Assembly (NCBI GenBank): GCA_023424095.1
Contig: JAFAEG010000093.1
Location: forward strand, 1-60,422
Length of the DNA: 60,422 nucleotides
Reading direction: 5' to 3'
Origin: Pseudomonadota bacterium
GTDB lineage: Bacteria > Pseudomonadota > Alphaproteobacteria > Sphingomonadales > Sphingomonadaceae
In this document: positions 26,360-34,271 of the stretch, in pieces
Position numbering within the stretch: position 1 is the stretch's first letter
How the letters are laid out: each line of letters starts with the position of its first letter
Made by a program: the position numbers and the translations under genes
Notes under the pieces: model-generated
The model's input: the letters and a program-made list of their open reading frames with translations, nothing else
What the model was told of the DNA's origin: nothing
Database searches by the model: none

Positions 26360-27001
26360 ATGGGCGACGAAGATATTGATCTAGCCAACACTGAGCAACA
26401 GGAAGCGTTCGAGCGCACCGCGAAGCTGGTGGGCGCTTCCATCATGGCGTTCTCACATGTCGAGCATAGCGTCGAGGCCACGGCATACACACTTCTGACT
26501 CTGTTCGGCCTCCACCCCAACCAAGCCGAGGTGGTGAATCTCAACGTCAAGATGCGCGAGAACGCGCCCATCGCCCTAGCGCTCGCCCATCAAGCCCGCG
26601 TTGAAAAGGGAACCCTAGAGCGCTTGGAAAGGAGCCTGGCCACCGCGACCAGCAGCTTGCGCAACCGCAGAAACCGGATAGCCCACGACAGCTGGCGAAT
26701 GTCTGAGGCGGGTATGACAAAACGCAATACGTCTGGCACCAAGGTTGCCAAACAGCCAGTGCAGCTCATCATTCCTCAGTATGAGCCGGTAAATGTAGAC
26801 GAAATAGTCTCTTTCATCCGAGACTGTGAGGCAGTGATAGAGAGTCTGGGGGAAGTCAGACTCGCCCTTATTGATCAGCTGGGCTCAGAATATCTTCGAG
26901 CAGGGATCGGATTGCCGCCTCGTCCGACAACAGTCTGGAGTCGTCTTCTCCGACTAGTCGGCTTAAAGCGAGAGCCCCACGTCTCCACATTGTCTCGATA
27001 A
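26360..27001 (+). CDS. Protein with HEPN-type RNxxxH motif
   Basis: The 213-residue protein is mainly helical. It has RNRIAHD at residues 104-110, the R-x4-H (RNxxxH) active-site pattern of HEPN-fold ribonucleases and related abortive-infection or toxin proteins. Upstream helices (FSHVEHSVEATAYTLLTLFGL and LERLERSLATATSSLRNRRN) fit a HEPN bundle. No nucleotidyltransferase antitoxin gene lies beside it. Its place in a small tRNA-borne element suggests a defence or stabilisation role, which is an inference. Codon use is less GC-biased than in neighbouring chromosomal genes. Confidence 0.7.
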   Translation: MGDEDIDLANTEQQEAFERTAKLVGASIMAFSHVEHSVEATAYTLLTLFGLHPNQAEVVNLNVKMRENAPIALALAHQARVEKGTLERLERSLATATSSLRNRRNRIAHDSWRMSEAGMTKRNTSGTKVAKQPVQLIIPQYEPVNVDEIVSFIRDCEAVIESLGEVRLALIDQLGSEYLRAGIGLPPRPTTVWSRLLRLVGLKREPHVSTLSR

Positions 27002-27175
27002 TCTTAATGAGTTGAATATCGGCTCTGTCCCTGGTGAATCTAGCCCCGTCGCACTAATGCGCCAGAAAGACTATGGTAACTGCCCATTACAATAGGCTCT
27101 GCCATCTATGTAAATAGCTGATTATAGGACCAGGTATCTGTTGATTACGCTTTCGGCCACCTCTTAGTAGGTCAG

Positions 27176-27427
27176 GTGCAGAAAGAACCGATCACCGCCC
27201 CTGTCCCTCGCCTCCTCCGCCAAGAGCTTGCGGCAGCCTATCTCGGACTGAGCTCTCGCAGCTTCGAAAGAATGTGGCGCGCGAATGCGCTTCCCCCACC
27301 GCATCGATTTGGCCGTCGCCTGGTGTGGGACAGGTTGCTTCTCGATGCCTACGTCGACGTGCTGTCAGGCATTAATGCGCCCCCGACTGCACCGCCTCCC
27401 AAGCGCCCTTTTGCTCGCCCCCGTTGA
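27176..27427 (+). CDS. AlpA/excisionase-like winged-helix DNA-binding protein
   Basis: The 83-residue product starts at GTG. It contains the MerR/AlpA-type helix-turn-helix: LLRQELAAAYLGLSSRSFERM followed by the wing PPHRFGRRLVWDRLLLDAYVDVL. Such small proteins act as excisionases or activators of integrase genes in integrative elements. It lies 242 bp from the tRNA end of the element, a usual place for xis. A Pro-rich tail ends the protein. Confidence 0.78.
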   Translation: MQKEPITAPVPRLLRQELAAAYLGLSSRSFERMWRANALPPPHRFGRRLVWDRLLLDAYVDVLSGINAPPTAPPPKRPFARPR

Positions 27428-27668
27428 CGTCGCCTTCTCGTCCTGAAAGGGCGACGTCGATGCGGACGTCATCCAAGCGGTTCCTGAAAATCGCGGAAAA
27501 CCGCCAGTTCTGAAGAGCGCTGCGGGCGGGCCGACCGAACGGTTACCCACGGCACGCTGGGTAACTATCCATTTGAGCGCACTGAGCACTCAAAGTTACC
27601 CACGCTTTTTGTGAGGGAATGTCGAGAACTATCCAAAAAAGTCGTTTTAAAACAACGACTTATAAGGA
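27428..27668. other. Right end of the element, no gene
   Basis: No plausible frame lies between the Xis-like gene and the tRNA. The stretch includes the three right-hand copies of the GTTACCCA motif and an AT-rich segment next to the tRNA 3' end, as expected of an attachment region. Confidence 0.6.
27542..27602. repeat. GTTACCCA motif cluster near the tRNA end
   Basis: GTTACCCA at 27542-27549 and TGGGTAAC at 27558-27565 form a perfect 8-bp inverted repeat with an 8-bp centre. Another GTTACCCA lies at 27595-27602. With the two copies at the left end this makes five in 2.1 kb. Confidence 0.6.
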
Positions 27669-27743
27669 TGGTGACCCCTACGAGAATCGAACTCGTGTTT
27701 TCGCCGTGAGAGGGCGACGTCCTGACCGCTAGACGAAGGGGCC
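27669..27743 (-). tRNA. tRNA-Glu (anticodon CTC)
   Basis: The minus strand folds as a complete tRNA: acceptor GGCCCCT paired to AGGGGTC, D-arm TCTAGCGGTCAGGA, anticodon stem TCGCC/GGCGA around loop CTCTCAC (anticodon CTC), T-arm ACGAGTTCGATTCTCGT, and an encoded CCA end. The 3' half is duplicated at 25566, marking this gene as the integration site. Confidence 0.97.
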
Positions 27744-27815
27744 GCATGAAGCGCGAGGGCGGCATATAAGCGGGGCCGCGCGGGCGTCAAGCCGAGGCTT
27801 GGGAGCGGGCTCGGC

Positions 27816-28748
27816 TCAGCTCTGCGGAATGCCGAGCTCCCCGGCGGCGGCGCGAAGCCGCTGCTGGACGGCATTATCGTCGGAGAAAGCGCTAAGGCCC
27901 GAGCGCAAAGCCTCGGCCGCGCCTTGCGTCTCGCCGCGCACGGTGCGCGAGCGCATCAGCATGATCCAGCCATTCTCGTCGCGCGGATTCTGGGCGAGGC
28001 GCGCGGCGAGGCGATCGACCATGCCCCTGGCCATATCCTCCTGCTCTGACGGCGGCAGGCTGCGGGCGGCGTCCAGTTGCTGCTGGGTCGGGCCCGGAAT
28101 GCCGGCGGTGGCGACCGACTGGCGCGGCGCCGGCAGGCGGCCGGCGATGTCGATATTGTTGGTGCGCGCGATCTTCTCGACCGCGTCGCGGACCTGCGCT
28201 TCCCAGCTGCTGCCGGCCGGCGCGTCGTTTATCAGGGCGATCAGCTCGTCGAGCGCTTCGCGATGCTGGCCGCGCGTGTCCTTCAGGATGGCGAGGTAAT
28301 AACGCGGCGCCGGATGATCGCGGCGGAATTCCAGCGCCCGGCGGAACAGCGCCTCGGCCTCGCGGTCGGCATTCTCGCCGCCGATCACCAGGATCATCTC
28401 GCCATAGCTGGAGATATAGTCTGGATTGTTCGGCTGCAGCTGCATCGCCCGCTGATAGGAATCGCGCGCCTCGTCGAACCGGCCGATGCGCTGCAGGGTC
28501 AGGCCGAGCATGTGCCAGGCGCGGTGATTGTCGGGATCCTGGGCCAGCCCTTCGCGCATCGCGGCGATCGCGGCGGCGGGATCGGGGGCCGCATTCGGAC
28601 TGGTCGCTGGTCCGGCCGCGTTCGTCGCAGCCGTCTCGCCGCCGCGGGTCAGCGAAAAGATGATTGCCCCGGCCGCCAGCACGGCGGCGAGGACGAGGGC
28701 GAAGGTGGCCGGTGGGATGCGGCGCGGTGCGATCGGTTTTTCGGCCAT
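27816..28748 (-). CDS. Membrane-anchored TPR protein, CcmI/NrfG-like
   Basis: The 310-residue protein has one N-terminal membrane segment (about residues 13-33). A periplasmic region follows with tetratricopeptide repeats (NHRAWHMLGLTLQRIGRFDEA, PDYISSYGEMI, PRYYLAILKDTRGQHREAL). The layout resembles CcmI/CycH or NrfG, which deliver apocytochrome c to the haem ligation machinery. Its divergent position next to a multihaem cytochrome locus supports a role in cytochrome c maturation. This is inference, as general TPR scaffolds look similar. Confidence 0.65.
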   Translation of the reverse strand: MAEKPIAPRRIPPATFALVLAAVLAAGAIIFSLTRGGETAATNAAGPATSPNAAPDPAAAIAAMREGLAQDPDNHRAWHMLGLTLQRIGRFDEARDSYQRAMQLQPNNPDYISSYGEMILVIGGENADREAEALFRRALEFRRDHPAPRYYLAILKDTRGQHREALDELIALINDAPAGSSWEAQVRDAVEKIARTNNIDIAGRLPAPRQSVATAGIPGPTQQQLDAARSLPPSEQEDMARGMVDRLAARLAQNPRDENGWIMLMRSRTVRGETQGAAEALRSGLSAFSDDNAVQQRLRAAAGELGIPQS

Positions 28749-28859
28749 TTCCGCCAGTTTTTCCCGGCATCAGAAGCCACGTCAAGTCTGGCGGAGGCTG
28801 GATTTGCTGGCTAGAGTGACGAGAATTGGCCGCAGTCCTTCAACGGGGGAAGGGGACGG

Positions 28860-31400
28860 GTGACGAAGGTCTACAAGATCGCCATCGTCGGATCGGGGCC
28901 CGCCGGCCTCAGTGCTGCGGCGCGCGCGGCCCAGCTCGGCCTCGATCACGTCCTGCTGGAGAAGACCGACCACCTCTCCGACACGATCTACAAATACCAG
29001 AAGGGCAAGCACGTGATGGCGACCCCGTCGCAGCTCGTGCTGCGGTCGGATTGCGATTTCGAGGCGGGCAAGCGCGAGACGGTGCTCGGCACCTGGGACC
29101 GGCAGGCGGCCGAGCAGGGCGTGAACGTCCTGTATGAGGCAGAAGTGACGTCGATCGCGGGGACCGGCCCGGCGATCGAAGGCTCGATCCAGAAGATCGT
29201 GACCCGGGGCCGTGACGGCAGCGAAAGCGTGAAAGAGATTCAGCGCCACGCCCCGCCCTATCGCATCACCTTGTCCGACGGCCGCACCATCGACGCGGAG
29301 AATGTGGTTCTCGCGATCGGGACGCAGGGCAATCCGAACCTGATGCGCTGCCCGGGCGGCGATCTGCCGCACGTCACTTACCAGCTCGATGATCCCTATG
29401 CGATCAATGACGAGCATATCGTCGTTGTCGGCACCGGCGACGCGGGAATCGAGAATGCCCGCGGCCTGGCCGAGGATCCGGCGCAGGGCAATGTCGTCAC
29501 CGTGCTCAACCGCGCCGCCCGGTCGGTGAACGTGCGCGAGAGTTTCGCCACCGCCAAGGAGCCCAACGCGCTGGCGCTGATCGCAGACGATGCGGAGGGC
29601 AAGCTCACCATCCGCTACGAGACCGAGACGAAGCTGATCGAGCCGGGCTGGATCACGCTCACCACCCGCGACGGCGAGGAGCGAATCCGCTGCGACCGGA
29701 TCATCGCCCGGATCGGCTCGGCGCCGCCGCGCGCCTTCGTCGAGAATTGCGGCGTCGCCTTCGCCAGCCAGGACCGGCTCGCTTTCCCGCAATTGTCGCC
29801 GGTGTTCGAAACGACCGCGCCCGGCATCTTCGTGATCGGCGCGCTGGCCGGCTATCCGCTGATCAAGCATTGCATGAATCAGGGCTATGACGTCGTCGAG
29901 TTCATCAACGGCAATACCAGCCTGAAGCCCGCCGACGAGCCGATCCTGGAGAAGAAGTTCGCGGGGCTCCCGGGCCGCCGCGATGTCGCCGAATGGCTCG
30001 AATTCCTGCGCGCGAACGTGTCGATCCTGGAAGGCGTGTCGCCGCTGCAGATGCGCGAGTTCATGCTGGAATCCAGCGTCGCTTATCATCCGGCGGGCGA
30101 GACGATCTTCCAGCGCAACGATCCGGGTTCCTCCTTGTTCGGGATCGCACAAGGATCTGTGCTGGTCGAGATCGACCCGAATGACAGCGACAAGGTCGTG
30201 CCGATCGGACATGGCTCGATCTTCGGCGAGGTCGGCCTGATTTCCGGGCGGCGGCGCGGTGCGACGATCCGTGCGGGCGAAGATGCGATCGTGGTCGAAA
30301 TTCCGCGCCTCGCCGCGCTGAAGCTGATGTCGCAGGTGCCGGCGGCGAAGCGGGCGATCACCGCCATTTCGATCGAGCGGCAATTGCTGCAGATGTTTGG
30401 CGCGGGCCTGACTTCGCAGGACGTCGCCGCGGTGATCGAAACCGCGAAGATCGAAGGGGTCAAAGCGGGCGAAGCGGTGATCCGCGAGGGCGATGACGGC
30501 AACGACATCTTCGTCATCCGCCAGGGCTCGATGGTCGTCGAGAAGAATGTCGGCGGCAAGCCGGTCTTCCTGTCCTACCTTCCGGCCGGCTCCTATGTCG
30601 GCGAGATGGCCTTGCTCGATGACGGCCGCCGCGCCGCAACGGTGCGCGCGGCGATCAAATCGGAAGTGATCCGGCTGGACGGCGAGCGCATGCGCGGCCT
30701 GCTGGCGGAGCGACCGGCCCTCGCCGCCAGTTTCGAAGCGAAGATGAGCGAGCGGCGCCGGGTCAACAGCTTCATCGAGGCCAAGGCCGAGAGCTTCGGC
30801 TCGATCGTCGACATGTATTCCTCGGTCGCGAAGTTCCTGGTCGAAGGCGGCATCGGCGAGGCGACCGACGTGCTGCTGATCGACGAGAAATTGTGCGTCG
30901 GCTGCGACAATTGCGAGAAGGCCTGCGCCGACAGCCATGACGGCCTGAGCCGCCTCAACCGCGAGGCCGGCAAGACCTTCGCGCACCTCCACGTGCCGAC
31001 CTCGTGCCGGCATTGCGAGCATCCGCATTGCATGGCCGATTGCCCGCCCAACGCGATTCACCGCGGCCCGGACGGCGAAGTCTATATCGACGACACCTGC
31101 ATCGGCTGCGGCAATTGCCAGCGCAATTGCCCCTATGGCGTGATCCGCATGGACAAGGTGCCGCCGAAGAAGCCGGGCCTGCTGCAATGGCTGTTCTTCG
31201 GCCGGGGCCCCGGCCCGGGCGAGCCGGACAAACAATGGGTGTATGACCGGGTCAGCCCGGAAACGCCGAAGAAGGCGATCAAGTGCGACATGTGCAGCGG
31301 CATCAAGGGTGGCCCAGCCTGCGTGCGCGCCTGCCCGACGGGCGCCGCGATCCGCGTCGCGCCCGAGGAGTTCCTGACAGTTGCGAGGCTCGGCGAGTGA
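28860..31400 (+). CDS. FAD/NAD(P) oxidoreductase fused to two cyclic-nucleotide-binding domains and a 4Fe-4S domain
   Basis: The 846-residue protein (GTG start) has four modules. An FAD Rossmann motif (IVGSGPAGLSAA, residues 9-20) and an NAD(P) motif (VVVGTGDAGIENA, near 186) form a two-dinucleotide-domain oxidoreductase to about residue 380. Two CAP-type domains follow (about 393-505 and 516-615), each with a phosphate-binding cassette (FGEVGLISGRRRGATIRA and VGEMALLDDGRRAATVRA). A C-terminal HybA/NrfC-like ferredoxin domain has four Cys motifs from C679 to about 830 (CVGCDNCEKAC, CRHCEHPHCMADCP, CIGCGNCQRNCP, CDMCSG...CVRACP). It has no signal peptide, so it is cytosolic. It heads the operon with the membrane and decahaem proteins. 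Confidence 0.9.
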   Translation: MTKVYKIAIVGSGPAGLSAAARAAQLGLDHVLLEKTDHLSDTIYKYQKGKHVMATPSQLVLRSDCDFEAGKRETVLGTWDRQAAEQGVNVLYEAEVTSIAGTGPAIEGSIQKIVTRGRDGSESVKEIQRHAPPYRITLSDGRTIDAENVVLAIGTQGNPNLMRCPGGDLPHVTYQLDDPYAINDEHIVVVGTGDAGIENARGLAEDPAQGNVVTVLNRAARSVNVRESFATAKEPNALALIADDAEGKLTIRYETETKLIEPGWITLTTRDGEERIRCDRIIARIGSAPPRAFVENCGVAFASQDRLAFPQLSPVFETTAPGIFVIGALAGYPLIKHCMNQGYDVVEFINGNTSLKPADEPILEKKFAGLPGRRDVAEWLEFLRANVSILEGVSPLQMREFMLESSVAYHPAGETIFQRNDPGSSLFGIAQGSVLVEIDPNDSDKVVPIGHGSIFGEVGLISGRRRGATIRAGEDAIVVEIPRLAALKLMSQVPAAKRAITAISIERQLLQMFGAGLTSQDVAAVIETAKIEGVKAGEAVIREGDDGNDIFVIRQGSMVVEKNVGGKPVFLSYLPAGSYVGEMALLDDGRRAATVRAAIKSEVIRLDGERMRGLLAERPALAASFEAKMSERRRVNSFIEAKAESFGSIVDMYSSVAKFLVEGGIGEATDVLLIDEKLCVGCDNCEKACADSHDGLSRLNREAGKTFAHLHVPTSCRHCEHPHCMADCPPNAIHRGPDGEVYIDDTCIGCGNCQRNCPYGVIRMDKVPPKKPGLLQWLFFGRGPGPGEPDKQWVYDRVSPETPKKAIKCDMCSGIKGGPACVRACPTGAAIRVAPEEFLTVARLGE

Positions 31401-31432
31401 TGCAAAGGTCGCATCAGGGGGACGCGAGCTAG

Positions 31433-32308
31433 ATGGCGACGCGGGGGGCAAGACAGATCGAACGGGTGCGCGCTTCCGCGCATGAGGGCTTTCTGCGCCA
31501 CCGCAATTATCTGTGGCTGAAGATCGCCACCTTTATCTCGATCCTGTTCATCACCGGCTACGCGCTGATCGACGTGACGCCGCGTCACAATGGCGGCAGC
31601 TGGTATGGCTATACGCTCGGCACGATCGGCGCGCTGCTGATCCTGTGGCTGACCATGCTCGGCCTCAGGAAGCGGGCGATGACTCGCGGCCGCTGGTCGC
31701 TGAAGGCCTGGACCAGCGCCCACGTCTATCTCGGCCTGTCGCTGCTGGTGATCGGGACTCTGCACACCGGCTTCCAGTTCGGCTGGAACGTCCACACTTT
31801 GGCTTATGCCCTGATGGTGCTCGTGATCCTGTCCGGCATTTACGGCATCGTCGTCTATGCGACCCTGCCGGACGCGCTCAGCGACAATCGTTCGTCGATG
31901 ACCAAGGCGCAGATGATCGATGCGATCACGAAGCTGGACCGCCAGTTGCAGATCGCCGCCCAGCCGCTGTCGCATGACGACACCGCGATCGTCAGCGGCT
32001 CGCTCGCCGAAGACCCGTTCCGCGCCGGCATCCTGCGCCGCCTGTCGGGCAGTGACCGGGGCTGCCGCAATGCGAAGGCGCTGCGCGACCTGAAGCCGCG
32101 GCTGGCCACGGCGGACGAGGCGGACGAAGACACGCTGCAGGCGGTCGTGCAGCTGATGGACCGCAAGGCGGCGGCCCTGCAGCGCATTCGCAGCGCCATG
32201 CGGATCCGCGCCATGCTCGAAGTGTGGCTCTACGTGCACGTGCCGATCACCTTCGCGTTGATCGCCGCGCTGAGCACCCACATCATCTCTGTCTTCTTCT
32301 ACTGGTGA
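31433..32308 (+). CDS. Cytochrome-b-like integral membrane protein
   Basis: The 291-residue protein has about five membrane segments: near residues 29-46, 58-78, 93-117, 121-144 and 257-291. Histidines inside or at the edge of these segments (SAHVYLGL, GTLHTGF, YVHVPITF, STHIISVFF) could ligate b-type haems. A cytosolic loop of about 110 residues lies between the fourth and fifth segments. It sits between a cytosolic Fe-S flavoprotein and a membrane-anchored decahaem protein, the place expected for a quinone-linked or transmembrane electron carrier. The exact family is not recognised. Confidence 0.65.
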   Translation: MATRGARQIERVRASAHEGFLRHRNYLWLKIATFISILFITGYALIDVTPRHNGGSWYGYTLGTIGALLILWLTMLGLRKRAMTRGRWSLKAWTSAHVYLGLSLLVIGTLHTGFQFGWNVHTLAYALMVLVILSGIYGIVVYATLPDALSDNRSSMTKAQMIDAITKLDRQLQIAAQPLSHDDTAIVSGSLAEDPFRAGILRRLSGSDRGCRNAKALRDLKPRLATADEADEDTLQAVVQLMDRKAAALQRIRSAMRIRAMLEVWLYVHVPITFALIAALSTHIISVFFYW

Positions 32309-32315
32309 GGCGGAG

Positions 32316-34271
32316 ATGACCTTCAAGCTCAACCAGAAATCCGTCAGCGCCGAAGGCCGCGAAATCAAGCGCGAGCGGGTGGTGGAGGGCGAGCGGCTGA
32401 GCATCGGCCGGGCGCCGGGCAACGATGTCCACCTGACCGACCTGGCGGTGGCGCTCAGCCACGCGATCGTCCAGCGGGTCGGGCCGCTGCGCCTGTCGGT
32501 GCAGGCGGAAGAAGGGCTCGGCGTCGAGCTGAACGGCCGCAAGGTCACCTCGGGTTTCATCGATCTCGCCGGCGGCGGCGAGGTGCGGATCGCGAGCCAT
32601 TTGCTGCGTTTCCTGCCGACGGCGGCGGATGCCGAAGAGATCGAGGTCGATGTCGAGCGGGTCGGCGAAAGCGCCGCCGACGAGATGGACCGGGTCGACG
32701 TCCGCCGCTTCTCGGTCGGCTCGGTGCTGCCGAGCAAACGGATCAGCGCCTATGTGCTGATCGCCCTCGTGCTGGGCATTTTCCTGGCCTGGCCGATCTG
32801 GGTCTACAGCCAGCGCGAGCCGGTGGACGCGCAGGCGGTCCTGGCCGCGCAGCGCAAGGAAGACGGCAGCGGCATGGCGGCGCCGCAGAAAGCCAGCTTC
32901 TCGCCGGACTCGATGTGGAGCACCGGCGCTCTGAGCCAGGTCCATCACGGCCTCGAGCAGCAATGTTCGGCCTGCCACGTCAACGCCTTCGAGCCGGTGC
33001 AGGACAGTGCCTGCGCCGCCTGCCACACCAATGTGCACAATCATGGCGACACCAGCCGCCCGCCGGCCGAGGCCTTCTCGCGCTACCGCGCGTCCTTCCC
33101 GGTGCTGACCGGCTGGGCGAAGGTGGAGCGGACGGTGGCCGACGCGTTCGGCAAGAGCGCCGGACGCTGCGTCGATTGCCACACCGAACATGAAGGCCCG
33201 CAAGCGATGCCGGTCACGGCGCAGCGTTTCTGCGCGGATTGCCACACCGATCTCAATGCGCGCCTGCCCGATACGCGGATCGCCAATGCGTCGGATTTCG
33301 GCCGCGCCCATCCCGAGTTCAGCCCGCTGGTGCTGCTCGACTGGAATGGCGAGCAGCCCCAGCTGCAGCGCGTCTCGCTCGACCGCAATCCAAGCGAGAA
33401 CAGCAATCTGAAATTCCCGCACGACCTCCATCTGAATCCGGGCGGCGCGGCGACACAGATGACCCGGCGGCTTTCCGGTCGCTACGAGGGCCGGCAGCAG
33501 CTGAGCTGTTCGGACTGCCACACGCCGACGCCGGATGGGGCCCGCTATCAGCCGGTGAACATGCAGGAGGATTGTTCCGCCTGTCATACCCTCGCCTTCG
33601 ATGAGCAGAACGGCCTGTATCGCACTCTGCGGCACGGCTCGCCGGAGCAGGTGATCGCGGACCTGCGCGAATATTATCGCGGCCGTGGCCCGGCACGCCC
33701 GGCGGAACTCGGCACGACGACGCGGCGCCGGCCCGGCGACATCGGCCAGGTCCGCACGGCGCTGCAATATGCCCGGGCGCGGGCCGGGGCCGGGGCGGCG
33801 GCGAACAATGCTATCGCCGCCGTGTTCCGCGAGGGCGGGGCCTGCGCCGACTGCCACACCATCGATCAGCGCGGACCGCTCGACTTCCACGTCCGCCCGG
33901 TCGGCTTCCCGAACCGCTATCTGCTGCACGGCTGGTTCGATCACCGCGCGCATGTGAACGTGACGCTGCAGGGCACGACCATGTCGGGCGACCAGGCCTG
34001 CCTGACCTGCCACGTCGCGACCGAATCGAACCAGGCGTCGAACCTGCTGATCCCCGGCCTGGAAAGCTGCCAGCGCTGCCATGTCGGCGAGAATTCGAAC
34101 CAGCAGGTGATCGGCCAGCGCGTCGAATCCAGCTGCGCGATGTGCCACGATTATCACATGGACGAGGGGGTGCCGGCGATGATCCTGCGACAGAGGGTGC
34201 GCGGCAACAGGTGGGAATCGACCACCATTCCGGTCGCGCAGCAGGGAGCGAGCCCGCCCCGTGCGCGCTGA
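32316..34271 (+). CDS. FHA domain fused through a membrane helix to a decahaem cytochrome c
   Basis: The 651-residue protein begins with an FHA domain (about residues 20-105: LSIGRAPGNDVHL, ALSHAIVQ, VELNGRKV). A single membrane helix follows (YVLIALVLGIFLAWPIWVYS, near 146-166), then a periplasmic part with ten CxxCH haem motifs: CSACH, CAACH, CVDCH, CADCH, CSDCH, CSACH, CADCH, CLTCH, CQRCH, CAMCH. The phosphothreonine-binding FHA would face the cytosol and the haems the periplasm. This joins signal recognition to electron transfer in one chain. It follows the cytochrome-b-like gene by 7 bp. Confidence 0.92.
   Translation: MTFKLNQKSVSAEGREIKRERVVEGERLSIGRAPGNDVHLTDLAVALSHAIVQRVGPLRLSVQAEEGLGVELNGRKVTSGFIDLAGGGEVRIASHLLRFLPTAADAEEIEVDVERVGESAADEMDRVDVRRFSVGSVLPSKRISAYVLIALVLGIFLAWPIWVYSQREPVDAQAVLAAQRKEDGSGMAAPQKASFSPDSMWSTGALSQVHHGLEQQCSACHVNAFEPVQDSACAACHTNVHNHGDTSRPPAEAFSRYRASFPVLTGWAKVERTVADAFGKSAGRCVDCHTEHEGPQAMPVTAQRFCADCHTDLNARLPDTRIANASDFGRAHPEFSPLVLLDWNGEQPQLQRVSLDRNPSENSNLKFPHDLHLNPGGAATQMTRRLSGRYEGRQQLSCSDCHTPTPDGARYQPVNMQEDCSACHTLAFDEQNGLYRTLRHGSPEQVIADLREYYRGRGPARPAELGTTTRRRPGDIGQVRTALQYARARAGAGAAANNAIAAVFREGGACADCHTIDQRGPLDFHVRPVGFPNRYLLHGWFDHRAHVNVTLQGTTMSGDQACLTCHVATESNQASNLLIPGLESCQRCHVGENSNQQVIGQRVESSCAMCHDYHMDEGVPAMILRQRVRGNRWESTTIPVAQQGASPPRAR

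Larger units (their letters stand above)
25566..27710. mobile_element. Small integrase-less integrated element at tRNA-Glu
   Basis: About 2.1 kb lies between perfect 42-bp direct repeats, one of them the 3' half of tRNA-Glu. The inside is visibly more AT-rich than its surroundings. It holds an Xis/AlpA-like gene, a HEPN-motif protein, a 91-residue unknown and 8-bp repeated motifs near both ends. No tyrosine or serine recombinase reading frame exists inside, so it must depend on an integrase supplied elsewhere or be a deletion remnant. Confidence 0.85.

Noticed and set aside
25566..27710. An integrase gene inside the element
   Set aside because: I examined all frames. None has the length or the R...H-x-x-R...Y pattern of tyrosine recombinases, or a serine recombinase signature.
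28860..31400. Reading the cNMP-domain protein as a CRP-type transcription factor
   Set aside because: No helix-turn-helix follows either cNMP domain. The flanking modules are redox domains.
28782..31451. An 889-codon open frame on the minus strand opposite the flavoprotein gene
   Set aside because: Composition is typical of antisense frames in GC-rich DNA. The plus-strand frame has clear FAD, cNMP and Fe-S motifs.
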